From: Lachnospiraceae bacterium
Lineage (GTDB): Bacteria > Bacillota > Clostridia > Lachnospirales > Lachnospiraceae
Length of the DNA stretch: 61,734 bases
Direction: 5' to 3'
NCBI GenBank assembly: GCA_017619295.1
Contig: JAFZSQ010000097.1
Coordinates: forward strand, 1-61,734
Part shown: positions 32,415 through 41,675 of the stretch, piece after piece
How the letters are laid out: every line of letters begins with the position of its first letter
Numbering within the stretch: position 1 is the stretch's first letter
Notes under the pieces: generated by a model
The model's input: only the letters and a program-made list of their open reading frames with translations
Databases searched by the model: none
What the model was told of the DNA's origin: nothing
Translations under genes and position numbers: made by a program

Positions 32415-33970
32415 AGAAGTCCGGCTTTTTGGAGCTGATGCGTCAGTCGGAGGAGACGCTTTGCTTTATCTTTACATTAATGCTTGCGGCAATATATCCC
32501 TTTTTCTTAAGTCACGGCTATATGAAGGCCGGGACAGATAAGGGTGTTTTGTATATATACATTTCGGGAGCTTTTTGCCTTTTCGGAATCACTCTTTTTA
32601 TTCTTTATTTTCTTGGGAAAATAAAAGAAAGAGGGCTTGCGGCGGGATTTGCCAAGCCAACTGTTTCCGATATTTTTATGATTATATATCTGATAATCAT
32701 TAACGTTTCTTTCTTTTTCTCCTACAACAAGAGAGTTGCAATAGTCGGAGAGGGAGGCTGGTATCAGGGATACCTTACCTCTGTCTTTTTGGTTCTTTCC
32801 TATTTTCTTATTTCAAGATTTATGAGAAGAGCAGGAGCTATCACCGTTATATTCTGCATAGTTTCGGGAATTGAGTTTATACTGGGAAGCCTTAACAGAA
32901 TGGGCATATACCCCATTCCCTATGAGGGGGCGGAATCAGGATTCATCTCAACCCTCGGAAACATTAACTGGTTCTGCGGATTCTGGGCAGTTTTCTTTGC
33001 CCTTGCGGCGGGACTGTTTTTCAGAGAAGAGGGAACAATCAAAAAGATTCTTCTTGGAATTCTTTTGGCCATAGGCTCGGTTACCGGTGCACTTCAGGGA
33101 AGCGACAGCGCATTGGTTGTATACACCGTGGTTATCCTTGTGGCATTTTATAAGTCTGTGGATGAGGACATGGAATCAAGAGTAAGAAGCATGGTTCTTG
33201 CCTGCATTATCTTAGGTCCCATGACTTTGGCATATCTGTTCTTTAAAACAATTTCCGTCAGCCTTGATTATGACTCATTTACCATTACGCTGCTTTTATA
33301 CTCACCTGTACCCTTAATCCTTTTTGTGGTTGCAGCGGCTATTGCCGTAATGGCTTATGTTTTTGGAGAGGATGGATCGGCTGTATTATTTAAAGTTCTG
33401 AGAACTGTTTCCATTGTCGTTATAGGAGCGGTTTTCTGTTTTTACCTGTTAATACTCCTGGTCAGAACCGGAAATCCCGAGGCATTTTCATTTATTCCGA
33501 AAGAGAGCCCATTCCTGCCGAACTACGAGTGGGGAAACAGCAGAGGATACACATGGGTTGCAGGAATTAAAGCTTACTTTGACGGAGGAGTTATACAGAA
33601 ACTTGTAGGATGGGGTCCCGACTCTTTAGCCTACGCAGTCTATCGAGGCGGAAGCAGTGTGGCAGGTTTTGTAACCGACAAGTTTGGAGAGGCAAGACTT
33701 ACAAACGCCCACAACGAGTGGATTACGGTTCTTGTAAACTATGGATTCCTGGGTATGGTGGCTTTTATGGGAGCACAGATTTCCAAGGCGAAGGAACTCT
33801 TAAAAGGAAATAATGGGCTGTCATTTGCCTGCGGAATGGCACTGGTTTCATACATGGCCCACAATTTTTTCAGCTTTGCGCAACCTGTAAACATTCCATA
33901 CATATTTATCCTTATGGGTTTGGGAACATGGGCATTACAAAGCAAAAATGCCGAAACAGTTGATTTTTAG
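32411..33970 (+). CDS. O-antigen ligase/Wzy-like membrane protein
   Basis: A 519-residue protein with about 12 membrane helices. Near the C-terminus, GYTWVAGIKAYFDGG ... GWGPDSLAYAV ... LTNAHNEWITVLVNYGFLGM is the typical periplasmic-loop and AHN pattern of the O-antigen ligase/WzyE-like family, which links or polymerises lipid-bound glycans outside the membrane. In this Gram-positive the product may be a cell-wall polysaccharide or a glycosylated surface protein. ATGA overlap with the upstream gene. Confidence 0.82.
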   Translation: MKKSGFLELMRQSEETLCFIFTLMLAAIYPFFLSHGYMKAGTDKGVLYIYISGAFCLFGITLFILYFLGKIKERGLAAGFAKPTVSDIFMIIYLIIINVSFFFSYNKRVAIVGEGGWYQGYLTSVFLVLSYFLISRFMRRAGAITVIFCIVSGIEFILGSLNRMGIYPIPYEGAESGFISTLGNINWFCGFWAVFFALAAGLFFREEGTIKKILLGILLAIGSVTGALQGSDSALVVYTVVILVAFYKSVDEDMESRVRSMVLACIILGPMTLAYLFFKTISVSLDYDSFTITLLLYSPVPLILFVVAAAIAVMAYVFGEDGSAVLFKVLRTVSIVVIGAVFCFYLLILLVRTGNPEAFSFIPKESPFLPNYEWGNSRGYTWVAGIKAYFDGGVIQKLVGWGPDSLAYAVYRGGSSVAGFVTDKFGEARLTNAHNEWITVLVNYGFLGMVAFMGAQISKAKELLKGNNGLSFACGMALVSYMAHNFFSFAQPVNIPYIFILMGLGTWALQSKNAETVDF

Positions 33971-34043
33971 GCAAATAATGACTATAATTGTTTAGAATTG
34001 GATTTAGACGCAATCACATATCAGATTAAAGAGAGGTTACCAA

Positions 34044-35357
34044 ATGGGTAAGTACAGTAACAGATGGACCAGGGCAGCTATCCCTGCACTCCTTTTACAC
34101 TTCAGTATCGGAACAGTTTATTGCTGGTCCATTTTCTCACAGGAGATCGCTGATTACATCGGATTCTCCAAATCAGCAGTAGAATGGGCATTCTCATTCG
34201 CAATTTTCTTCCTTGGCATGTCAGCAGCATTCCTTGGAAACGTAGTAGAAAGAGATATTCATAAGTCATCTCTTATCGCAACAATCGCATTCACACTCGG
34301 TATGGTCGGAACCGGATTCTTCATCTGGTACGGCGGCAAGGTATTTGCCGAAACCGGAACAGGAAGCGTTCCCGCACTTATCGGTATTTATTTAAGCTAT
34401 GGTTTCGTAATGGGCGTTGGTCTCGGAACAGGATACCTTTCACCCGTTAAGACACTTATGCTTTGGTTCGAGGATAAGAAAGGTCTTGCAACCGGTCTTG
34501 CAGTAGCAGGTTTCGGTGGAGCTAAGGCTATTGCTTCTCCTATCATGCAGAAGATTCTCGGTGAGAACCAGAACGGCGAAATCTATAAGATGTTTTGGAT
34601 TCTTGCAGTTGTTTACTTCATCATGATGTTTGTCGGACACCTTCTTCTTGCTAAGCCCGCAGGCTGGCATGAGCCCGACAAGTCAGAGAAGAAGCCCGGA
34701 ATCTGGGAGACAATCAAGACCAGACCCGTTTCCAACTACATCGGAATCTGGCTTATGTTCTATATTAATATCACATGTGGTCTTGCAATCATTTCTCAGG
34801 AGAAGATGATTGTTAAGTGTATCGGTCTTGCTGCAAGTGTAGGAATCATTTCCACAGTATCCGCTATCTTCAATGCAGGCGGACGTCTCGGATTCTCAGC
34901 TTGGGCTGACTACATGAAGGATCGTAACACAATCTACAAGATGATCTTCATCATTTCCATCGCTTTCACAGCACTTGTAATCGTTACAGGCGCTATCAAG
35001 AACGGTGAGGGAAATGCATTCCTTATCATCCTTGTACTTGCTTTGATTTTCATGGTAAATGCAGGATACGGTGGAGGCTTCTCCAATGTTCCCACACTCC
35101 TTTCCGATCACTACGGAATGGGATCAATCAGTGCCATCCACGGAATCACACTTTCCGCATGGGCATTTGCAGGACTTACAGGTAACCAGATGGCTACATA
35201 CATCGTTAACCACTTTGGTACTCCTGAAGATCACGGCGGAGTAATGGTTAACCCCACAGGTTATCAGATGGTTCTTTATGTAACAGGAGTTCTCTATATT
35301 GTTGCTCTCCTTCTTTCACTTTTCCTTGTAAAGAAGTCAGATAAGGCAGCAAAGTAA
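34044..35357 (+). CDS. OFA-family MFS transporter
   Basis: A 437-residue permease with 12 membrane segments. The N-terminus RWTRAAIPALLLHFSIGTVY and WSIFSQEI fit the oxalate/formate antiporter-like OFA family of MFS carriers for small carboxylates. GAGAGGTTACC precedes the ATG. The next gene, proS, begins 23 nt later without a terminator. Substrate unproven. Confidence 0.87.
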   Translation: MGKYSNRWTRAAIPALLLHFSIGTVYCWSIFSQEIADYIGFSKSAVEWAFSFAIFFLGMSAAFLGNVVERDIHKSSLIATIAFTLGMVGTGFFIWYGGKVFAETGTGSVPALIGIYLSYGFVMGVGLGTGYLSPVKTLMLWFEDKKGLATGLAVAGFGGAKAIASPIMQKILGENQNGEIYKMFWILAVVYFIMMFVGHLLLAKPAGWHEPDKSEKKPGIWETIKTRPVSNYIGIWLMFYINITCGLAIISQEKMIVKCIGLAASVGIISTVSAIFNAGGRLGFSAWADYMKDRNTIYKMIFIISIAFTALVIVTGAIKNGEGNAFLIILVLALIFMVNAGYGGGFSNVPTLLSDHYGMGSISAIHGITLSAWAFAGLTGNQMATYIVNHFGTPEDHGGVMVNPTGYQMVLYVTGVLYIVALLLSLFLVKKSDKAAK

Positions 35358-35380
35358 TTTAGACAGATAGGATATTTGAA

Positions 35381-36817
35381 ATGGCAGATAACAAGAAACA
35401 GGTAGAAGCGATTACTTCCATGGAGGAAGATTTCGCCCAGTGGTATACGGACGTTGTTAAGAAAGCAGAGCTGGTTGACTATACATCTGTTAAGGGATGT
35501 ATGGTATTTAAGCCCGCGGGTTACGCAATCTGGGAGCTTATCCAGAAGCAGCTCGATGCAAGATTTAAAGAGACAGGTGTAGAGAATGTATATCTTCCCA
35601 TGTTCATTCCCGAGAGCCTTCTTGAGAAAGAGAAAGATCACGTTGAGGGATTTGCCCCCGAAGTTGCATGGGTAACTCAGGGTGGACTTCAGCCCCTTTC
35701 CGAGAAAATGTGCGTACGACCCACATCTGAGACTTTGTTCTGTGATTTTTACAAGAATGATGTTCACTCCTACAGAGATCTTCCCAAGGTTTACAACCAG
35801 TGGTGCTCAGTAGTTCGCTGGGAGAAGGAGACACGTCCTTTCCTTCGTTCCAGAGAGTTCTTATGGCAGGAAGGTCATACAATCCATGCCACCGCTGAGG
35901 AAGCAGAGGAGAGAACAGTACAGATGCTTAACCTCTATGCAGACTTCTGCGAGCAGGTTCTTGCAATCCCTGTTGTAAAGGGACAGAAAACCGAGAAAGA
36001 GAAATTTGCCGGCGCTGAGGCTACTTACACAATCGAGGCCCTCATGCATGACGGAAAGGCTCTTCAGTCAGGTACCAGCCATAACTTCGGTGACGGCTTT
36101 GCCAAGGCCTTTGACATCACTTTTGCCGACAAAGACAATACATTAAAGCATCCTTTCCAGACATCCTGGGGAATGACTACAAGACTTATCGGTGCCATCA
36201 TCATGGTACACGGCGACAACGACGGATTGGTTCTTCCTCCCCTTGTTGCTCCTACACAGATTTGTATTATTCCCATTCAGCAGAAGAAGGAAGGAGTTCT
36301 TGATAAGGCATATGAATTAAGAGATATGCTTAAGAAGAACTTCAGAGTTAAGGTAGATGATACCGACAAGACTCCCGGATTTAAGTTTGCTGAGGCAGAG
36401 ATGAGAGGATATCCCATCCGAATCGAAATCGGACCCAAGGATATCGAGGCAGGTAAGTGCGTAATCTGTCGTCGTGATACCAGAGAGAAGATTGAGGTTA
36501 ATCTTGACGCTCTTGAGACAGAAGTTCCCGCAATCTTAGAGAAGATCCAGAAGGAAATGCTTGAGAGAGCAAGAACTCACCGCGATGCTCACACTTACAC
36601 CGCAGCAACCAAGGAAGAGTTCAAGAATGCATTCAACACCAAGGCAGGCTTTGTAAAGGCTATGTGGTGTGGCTGCAGAGAATGTGAAGATGCAATCAAA
36701 GAAGAGTTAAGTGTTACCAGCCGATGCATTCCTTTCGAGCAGGAAACCATTGCCGACACCTGTGTATGGTGTGGTAAGCCTGCAAAGAAGATGCTTTACT
36801 GGGGACGCGCATATTAA
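35381..36817 (+). CDS. proS: Prolyl-tRNA synthetase, archaeal/eukaryotic type
   Basis: A 478-residue class II synthetase of the shorter (type 3) lineage without the INS editing domain of the bacterial type. Motif 2 and 3 regions ([35 protein letters not shown]) are present, and the C-terminus carries Cys pairs (CGCRECE ... CVWCGK) of the zinc-binding domain. It charges tRNA-Pro. No T-box is visible upstream, only the 23-nt gap from the transporter gene. Confidence 0.95.
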   Translation: MADNKKQVEAITSMEEDFAQWYTDVVKKAELVDYTSVKGCMVFKPAGYAIWELIQKQLDARFKETGVENVYLPMFIPESLLEKEKDHVEGFAPEVAWVTQGGLQPLSEKMCVRPTSETLFCDFYKNDVHSYRDLPKVYNQWCSVVRWEKETRPFLRSREFLWQEGHTIHATAEEAEERTVQMLNLYADFCEQVLAIPVVKGQKTEKEKFAGAEATYTIEALMHDGKALQSGTSHNFGDGFAKAFDITFADKDNTLKHPFQTSWGMTTRLIGAIIMVHGDNDGLVLPPLVAPTQICIIPIQQKKEGVLDKAYELRDMLKKNFRVKVDDTDKTPGFKFAEAEMRGYPIRIEIGPKDIEAGKCVICRRDTREKIEVNLDALETEVPAILEKIQKEMLERARTHRDAHTYTAATKEEFKNAFNTKAGFVKAMWCGCRECEDAIKEELSVTSRCIPFEQETIADTCVWCGKPAKKMLYWGRAY

Positions 36818-36819
36818 AG

Positions 36820-37677
36820 ATGGCGAATCTCGGAAATATCAAAAACACCTTACAAGTATTGGATAAATACGGCTTCAGTTTCCAGAAGAAGTTTGGTCAG
36901 AACTTTCTTATTGATGCCCATGTCCTTGAGAAAATCGTGGATGCAGCTGAAATAACAAAGGATGACTGTGTTTTGGAAATTGGACCCGGAATCGGAACAA
37001 TGACCCAGTATCTGTGCGAACGCGCAGGCTGGGTTTTTGCGGTTGAAATAGACAAAAATCTGATTCCGATTCTGGAGGATACCCTGTCCGAATACGACAA
37101 CGTAAAGGTTATCAACGAAGACGTATTAAAACTTGATATTCAGAAACTTGCAGATGAGGAAAACGGGGGCAAACCCATAAAGGTAGTTGCCAACCTGCCT
37201 TACTATATCACCACACCCATCGTTATGGGTCTTCTTGAAGGAGGAGTTCCCCTTAAGAGTATCACCATGATGATTCAGAAGGAAGTGGCTGACAGAATGC
37301 AGGTGGGACCGGGAACCAAAGATTACGGTGCCCTGTCTCTTGCGGTTCAGTACTACAGTAAACCTTCGGTAATCTGCCAGGTTTCACCGGAGTGCTTTAT
37401 TCCAAAGCCCGGAGTGGGAAGCAGTGTTATTAGGCTTGAGTGCTATGATGTGCCTCCCGTTGAAGTTCGTGACGATAAGAACATGTTTAAACTTATAAGG
37501 GCAGCTTTCAATCAGCGCCGAAAGACCCTTACCAATGCCATTTCAAACGGAGGCCTTGGTATATCAAGGGAGCAGTGCGCCGAAGCATTGAGAAACCTTG
37601 GCCTTTCTGAGACCATAAGAGGAGAAGCTCTTACTTTGGAACAGTTTGCCGCGCTTTCGGATGAGCTTTTTAAATAA
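36820..37677 (+). CDS. rsmA: 16S rRNA dimethyladenosine transferase
   Basis: A 285-residue KsgA/RsmA enzyme. Motifs: KKFGQNFLID at the N-terminus, SAM loop EIGPGIGTMT and catalytic NLPYYITTPIV. It dimethylates A1518/A1519 (E. coli numbers) of 16S rRNA during 30S assembly; loss gives kasugamycin resistance. Only 2 nt separate it from proS, so translation is coupled. Confidence 0.96.
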   Translation: MANLGNIKNTLQVLDKYGFSFQKKFGQNFLIDAHVLEKIVDAAEITKDDCVLEIGPGIGTMTQYLCERAGWVFAVEIDKNLIPILEDTLSEYDNVKVINEDVLKLDIQKLADEENGGKPIKVVANLPYYITTPIVMGLLEGGVPLKSITMMIQKEVADRMQVGPGTKDYGALSLAVQYYSKPSVICQVSPECFIPKPGVGSSVIRLECYDVPPVEVRDDKNMFKLIRAAFNQRRKTLTNAISNGGLGISREQCAEALRNLGLSETIRGEALTLEQFAALSDELFK

Positions 37678-37700
37678 CAGAGTGTTAGGGGAATAACTGA

Positions 37701-38969
37701 ATGGATAATGTTAAAAGGTTTGATATGTCCATCCCACCGACAAGGACCAAGTGGTATCTTAGACCACTGACGATTCTGATAAGTCTCCCGTCGGTTCTGG
37801 CACATAAATCTAAGATTGTTAAAACAGGAATGGAGGGAATTAAGCCCCCCTTTATTCTTTTATGCAATCATAATGCGTTTCTGGATTTTAAAGTGGCTAC
37901 AAAGGCAATTTGGCCCTCCAGAGCAAATTACGTTGTGGCTATAGACGGGTTTATCGGAAGAGAAAAACTTTTAAGAGATGTGGGATGCATCTGCAAAAGA
38001 AAGTTCACCAGTGATTTGACACTAATAAAAAACCTTTGGAAAACCATAAAAAATAAAGATATCGCCATCATATATCCCGAGGCAAGATATTCTCTTTGCG
38101 GAACCACAGCAGTCCTTCCGGAGTCCCTGGGGAAAATGTGCAAAATGTTTGGCGTTCCGGTGGTGACACTTATTTGCCACGGACATCATGTGAATTCTCC
38201 CTTCTGGAACCTTCATGACAGAGGGGTAGCTCCTACCGAAGCGGAGCTGTCGCTGCTTTTCACACCTGAGCAGTTAAAGAGCCTTTCTGTTGATGATATT
38301 AATGACGGAATCGTTGAAAGATTTCAATATGATGATTTTGCATGGCAAAAGGAAAGAAAGATAAGAACAAAATATGAGGGCAGAGCGGAAGGCCTTCATA
38401 AGGTGCTGTACCAGTGTCCTTCCTGCAAAACCGAGTTTTCAATGACTTCAAAGGGCACAAAACTTATCTGTAACTCCTGTAAGAAAACCTGGACCATGTC
38501 TGAGCTTGGGGAATTAAGTGCAGATACGGGGGAGACAGAATTCAGTCATATTCCCGATTGGTATGAATGGGAAAGGCAGAATGTTCGAAAAGAAGTGGAA
38601 AGCGGAACATATTCTTCCGGAGAATTGGAAGTTCACGTGAATTCACTGCCCAATGCGGACAGGTTCATAGATATAGGAACAGGAACTTTGACCCACGATA
38701 TGGAAGTATTTAAGGTCAGAGTTACCGATAAGGACGGAAAAGTCAGGGAGATGACCAAGACGGTTCCTTCCCTTTATTCCTGCCACATTGAGTATGAATA
38801 TCTGGGTAAATACGGGGATTGTGTTGACCTTAATACCCTTGAGGACACCTGGTATATATATCCTCACGGAGACAAGTTCTCCGTAACAAAAATGGCTCTT
38901 GCCACGGAAGAGCTGTTTGCGAATTACAGAAACAAAGCCGGAAAGCCTTGCAGACCCGGATTAATGTAA
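37701..38969 (+). CDS. PlsC-like acyltransferase with a zinc-ribbon extension
   Basis: A 422-residue protein. The N-terminal third is an LPLAT domain with the NHNAFLD (NHx4D) catalytic motif near residue 57 and YPEARYS (matching FPEG). A zinc ribbon CPSC ... CNSC (about residues 237-256) follows, then a C-terminal domain of 150 residues (PDWYEWERQNVRKEVESGTY ... YIYPHGDKFSVTK) I do not recognise. Typical PlsC is about 240 residues, so the C-terminal half is additional. An acyl transfer to a lipid or lysophospholipid is likely. Follows rsmA by 23 nt. Confidence 0.8.
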   Translation: MDNVKRFDMSIPPTRTKWYLRPLTILISLPSVLAHKSKIVKTGMEGIKPPFILLCNHNAFLDFKVATKAIWPSRANYVVAIDGFIGREKLLRDVGCICKRKFTSDLTLIKNLWKTIKNKDIAIIYPEARYSLCGTTAVLPESLGKMCKMFGVPVVTLICHGHHVNSPFWNLHDRGVAPTEAELSLLFTPEQLKSLSVDDINDGIVERFQYDDFAWQKERKIRTKYEGRAEGLHKVLYQCPSCKTEFSMTSKGTKLICNSCKKTWTMSELGELSADTGETEFSHIPDWYEWERQNVRKEVESGTYSSGELEVHVNSLPNADRFIDIGTGTLTHDMEVFKVRVTDKDGKVREMTKTVPSLYSCHIEYEYLGKYGDCVDLNTLEDTWYIYPHGDKFSVTKMALATEELFANYRNKAGKPCRPGLM

Positions 38970-38971
38970 TA

Positions 38972-39007
38972 AAAAACCTGACACCTTTTGGTGCCAGGTT
39001 TTATTTT
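38972..39007. terminator. Convergent terminator before the clostripain gene end
   Basis: AACCTG-A-CACC (about 38975-38985) with GGTG-C-CAGGTT (38990-39000), loop TTTT, then TTATTTT. Flanking A and T runs allow use in both directions. Confidence 0.88.
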
Positions 39008-39009
39008 GC

Positions 39010-41472
39010 CTAGTATGTTAACATTGGTGTCCAGTATTTCTGACCGTAAATATCGGTGAAGCAGTAAGACATAAGTGCATCACCGTCACCCATGAAGGTG
39101 TTGCTTATAAGCATGTCTTTCATGTCCTTATCCACAACCAATGTGTTACCCAGGAGATAACTGTCTTTGTACTCCTTATTGTAGGTGTAGTAGTCGCAGA
39201 TGAAATCGATTCTGTCGCCTACCTCAAGTTCTGTCAAGTTCTTTGCGATTGTATCAGTCTCACCGTCAACGTAATCGAATCTTGCTCCGGCAATGAAGCC
39301 GTCCTCATTTTCTGAAGTGAAAGCAATAATCAAATCACAGCGAACATCATTTAAGAAGCAGGGAACACGTCCCGTGATGATATAGGAATCATCATCCCAC
39401 TGAGTATCCAGGTGATAGTAAGCAACGGGCTGACTTTCAATTGACAGCCAGGTCTTATCTGTGGGAGCCAGAAGATTTCCATTGTCATCATATTCGAAGA
39501 CATTATCCATACCAAGGTCAATATATCCTGCTCCGTCGTCATAGAAGGCGTTGAGTTCCAAATCTTTTATATACGACCACTGATCCTCAGAGAGTGTGAT
39601 AATGGAGTTGCCATATTCATCAGCACTCCAGGTAAGAGCAGAGGGGTCAAAGTGGTTGGATGCAATGTATTCTGAAGCGGCATCAATATCAAGCGCCTTC
39701 CCAAGGAAGCCTGTGTTTGATGAAGACAAGCCGGAGATTGATGAAAAATCACTGCCCATAAAGCTTGTGAGCAACTGGCTTATCATATCGGCGGAACCCA
39801 GGGAACCTGAGCCTGAATTTGATCCTGTCAAATCAAACAGCGAACCCATGGGGGATTGAGAGCCGCCGGAAGCAACCTGACCTGCCACTTCCAGGGAAGC
39901 AAAGTTCTGGATGCACTTGGCATATTCTTCATCCATACCTATATCTTCATAGGTATTAACCATGCTGTCGACTTTTGAAGCTTTCTTGTAAGGGAAGTAG
40001 ATGGATAGGCCATAAGCATTTGTCATGCTCTTGCTTGTTCTGTTGTACTTAACACTTCCAAGGAGTGCTTCAGCCAGGGCTTTACCCTCTGAGGTTCCTA
40101 CTCTGTTGGCAAAATCTACTAAATCTACCTGGTCGATTCTTGAGGAGGTTGCGAACTCTCTTGTAGCTCCTCTTGCATCTGAAACAGTCTTATATTCTTT
40201 ATTCTTAATTAAATCAGATGTATCTTTTGAAAAAGCAGCAAGTTCCGAAGGAACGGTTGCCGATAATTCCGCAAGGTCAATTAGGGAAAGTGTTGTCTTC
40301 TGACCGGCCACATTCTGTGCGCAGGCTTCTGTAAATGAATCAACTATATTCTTTCCGATATCGATGGTAGCCATTGAAGTATCGGATGAAAGTTTCTTAA
40401 GCCAATCTGTGTAATACCATCCGATACCGGGCTCGGTTTCCTCAGATGCAATCATGTAATCACTGTAGTTGGAAACCACCAAAGCTGTTTCAACTGTAGC
40501 CATTAAGCATGCATCGAAACCAACGAAATCAAAGTTAACTCCGCCGTCTTTAAGGGCTTTGTTGATTCCTGATAAAGACATGGCTCCTTTGGATGCGTAC
40601 TTCTCGTCATAGCCGTATCCGCTGGTGGATCCGCCGCCGTGATCCCAAAGGATGAGGTCATATCTGTTAGCAGGAAAATTGGAAGCAGTCCATTTAATAA
40701 ATCCTGAAAGAGTATCGGGCTCAACCATGGGTGACTGTCCAAGATCCTTCTGGAGACATACCATCTGCTGACCCTTAATCTGGTAAACCTGGTTGGTGGA
40801 ACTGCTTACTACGTTGTTCTGCCATCTCTTACATCCACCGGTATAGATGATAAGATTTATCTTCTCTCCGATATTTGCAGCCAGCATTTCCTGTAAGTCT
40901 TTGGATGCCATGGCACCGCGGCTTTCAAGGTCTGTACCGCACATGTAAACCATGATGGTTATAACGTCTTCACCATTTCCTTTAATCTGAGTGCGTTTTG
41001 CACGTGCTGAGCTTGCAACGGATCTGTCAAGGACACCTGTGTTGGAGTTGCCGCTCCAGGTAGCTGCGCTTTCCATACTGTAGCCACCGCCACCTCCAAG
41101 GAAATTTCCGAGTATGGAGCTAAGTCCTAAGGATTCTGTTCCCGTAGAGCTTGTAGAGGTCGTGGTCTGTGCAGGTGAAGGAGTATATGATGTCAGGGAA
41201 GAATCGTCTCCGCCGAAACCGCCAAGTAAGGAGCCAAGGCCCCCGCCTCCACCTAATAAAACAAGTACAATAATAACGATTAGAAAGAAGAGAGGACTCT
41301 TTCTTCCGCCCCTATTCATATTCCCGCCGGAGGGCCCTGAAGATATGGGGGAACTTCCGCTCCCATAACCGCCTGTTCCCACGGGACCGATTCCAAGCCC
41401 ATCCCCTCGTTTATGAACACCGGAGCCTCCTCCGGTAACATTCTTTTTTCTTCCAAGTGGTCTGTTAGCCAT
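39010..41472 (-). CDS. Membrane-anchored clostripain-family (C11) cysteine protease
   Basis: An 820-residue protein. The N-terminus is Gly/Ser-rich and basic, then one membrane helix (about 60-74), a low-complexity Gly/Ser/Thr linker to about 155, and the C11 peptidase domain from about 165: catalytic H278 in LILWDHGGGS and C322 in GFDACLMATVE, with CGTDLESRG at the domain start. The C-terminal 250 residues form an extra domain. C11 proteases cut after basic residues, often after self-processing. The minus strand AGGAGGTG lies 6 nt before ATG 41472, so this start is preferred over the GTG at 41481. A fixed extracellular protease is likely. Confidence 0.87.
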   Translation of the reverse strand: MANRPLGRKKNVTGGGSGVHKRGDGLGIGPVGTGGYGSGSSPISSGPSGGNMNRGGRKSPLFFLIVIIVLVLLGGGGGLGSLLGGFGGDDSSLTSYTPSPAQTTTSTSSTGTESLGLSSILGNFLGGGGGYSMESAATWSGNSNTGVLDRSVASSARAKRTQIKGNGEDVITIMVYMCGTDLESRGAMASKDLQEMLAANIGEKINLIIYTGGCKRWQNNVVSSSTNQVYQIKGQQMVCLQKDLGQSPMVEPDTLSGFIKWTASNFPANRYDLILWDHGGGSTSGYGYDEKYASKGAMSLSGINKALKDGGVNFDFVGFDACLMATVETALVVSNYSDYMIASEETEPGIGWYYTDWLKKLSSDTSMATIDIGKNIVDSFTEACAQNVAGQKTTLSLIDLAELSATVPSELAAFSKDTSDLIKNKEYKTVSDARGATREFATSSRIDQVDLVDFANRVGTSEGKALAEALLGSVKYNRTSKSMTNAYGLSIYFPYKKASKVDSMVNTYEDIGMDEEYAKCIQNFASLEVAGQVASGGSQSPMGSLFDLTGSNSGSGSLGSADMISQLLTSFMGSDFSSISGLSSSNTGFLGKALDIDAASEYIASNHFDPSALTWSADEYGNSIITLSEDQWSYIKDLELNAFYDDGAGYIDLGMDNVFEYDDNGNLLAPTDKTWLSIESQPVAYYHLDTQWDDDSYIITGRVPCFLNDVRCDLIIAFTSENEDGFIAGARFDYVDGETDTIAKNLTELEVGDRIDFICDYYTYNKEYKDSYLLGNTLVVDKDMKDMLISNTFMGDGDALMSYCFTDIYGQKYWTPMLTY

Positions 41473-41499
41473 GTATTTCACCTCCTAAAATACACTATA

Positions 41500-41528
41500 A
41501 ATATAGCATAGAAACGGGGAAAGTCCAA
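41500..41528 (-). promoter_or_regulatory. Promoter of the clostripain gene
   Basis: Minus strand TTGGAC (41523-41528), 17-nt spacer, TATATT (41500-41505), about 28 nt before the start codon. Confidence 0.65.
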
Positions 41529-41594
41529 ATAAATGCGGAACATGGGCAAACCACAACATCTTGTACTAATTAGTCAAAAAAACTCTATATATTA

Positions 41595-41624
41595 TTGAAA
41601 AGCACCCCTATCTTGTGGTAAACT
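41595..41624 (+). promoter_or_regulatory. Promoter of the TPR/pseudo-AAA gene
   Basis: TTGAAA (41595-41600), 18-nt spacer, TAAACT (41619-41624) with an extended TG at 41616-41617. It lies about 50 nt before the start codon in the divergent gap, which otherwise shows nothing clear. Confidence 0.55.
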
Positions 41625-41675
41625 TATTCTGAATGAAAGTGGGAAAATTTATCCCGCAGGTTAGAGGTGATTACC

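Noticed and set aside
35358-35380. T-box leader before proS
   Set aside because: Only 23 nt separate proS from the transporter gene and no T-box sequence is present.
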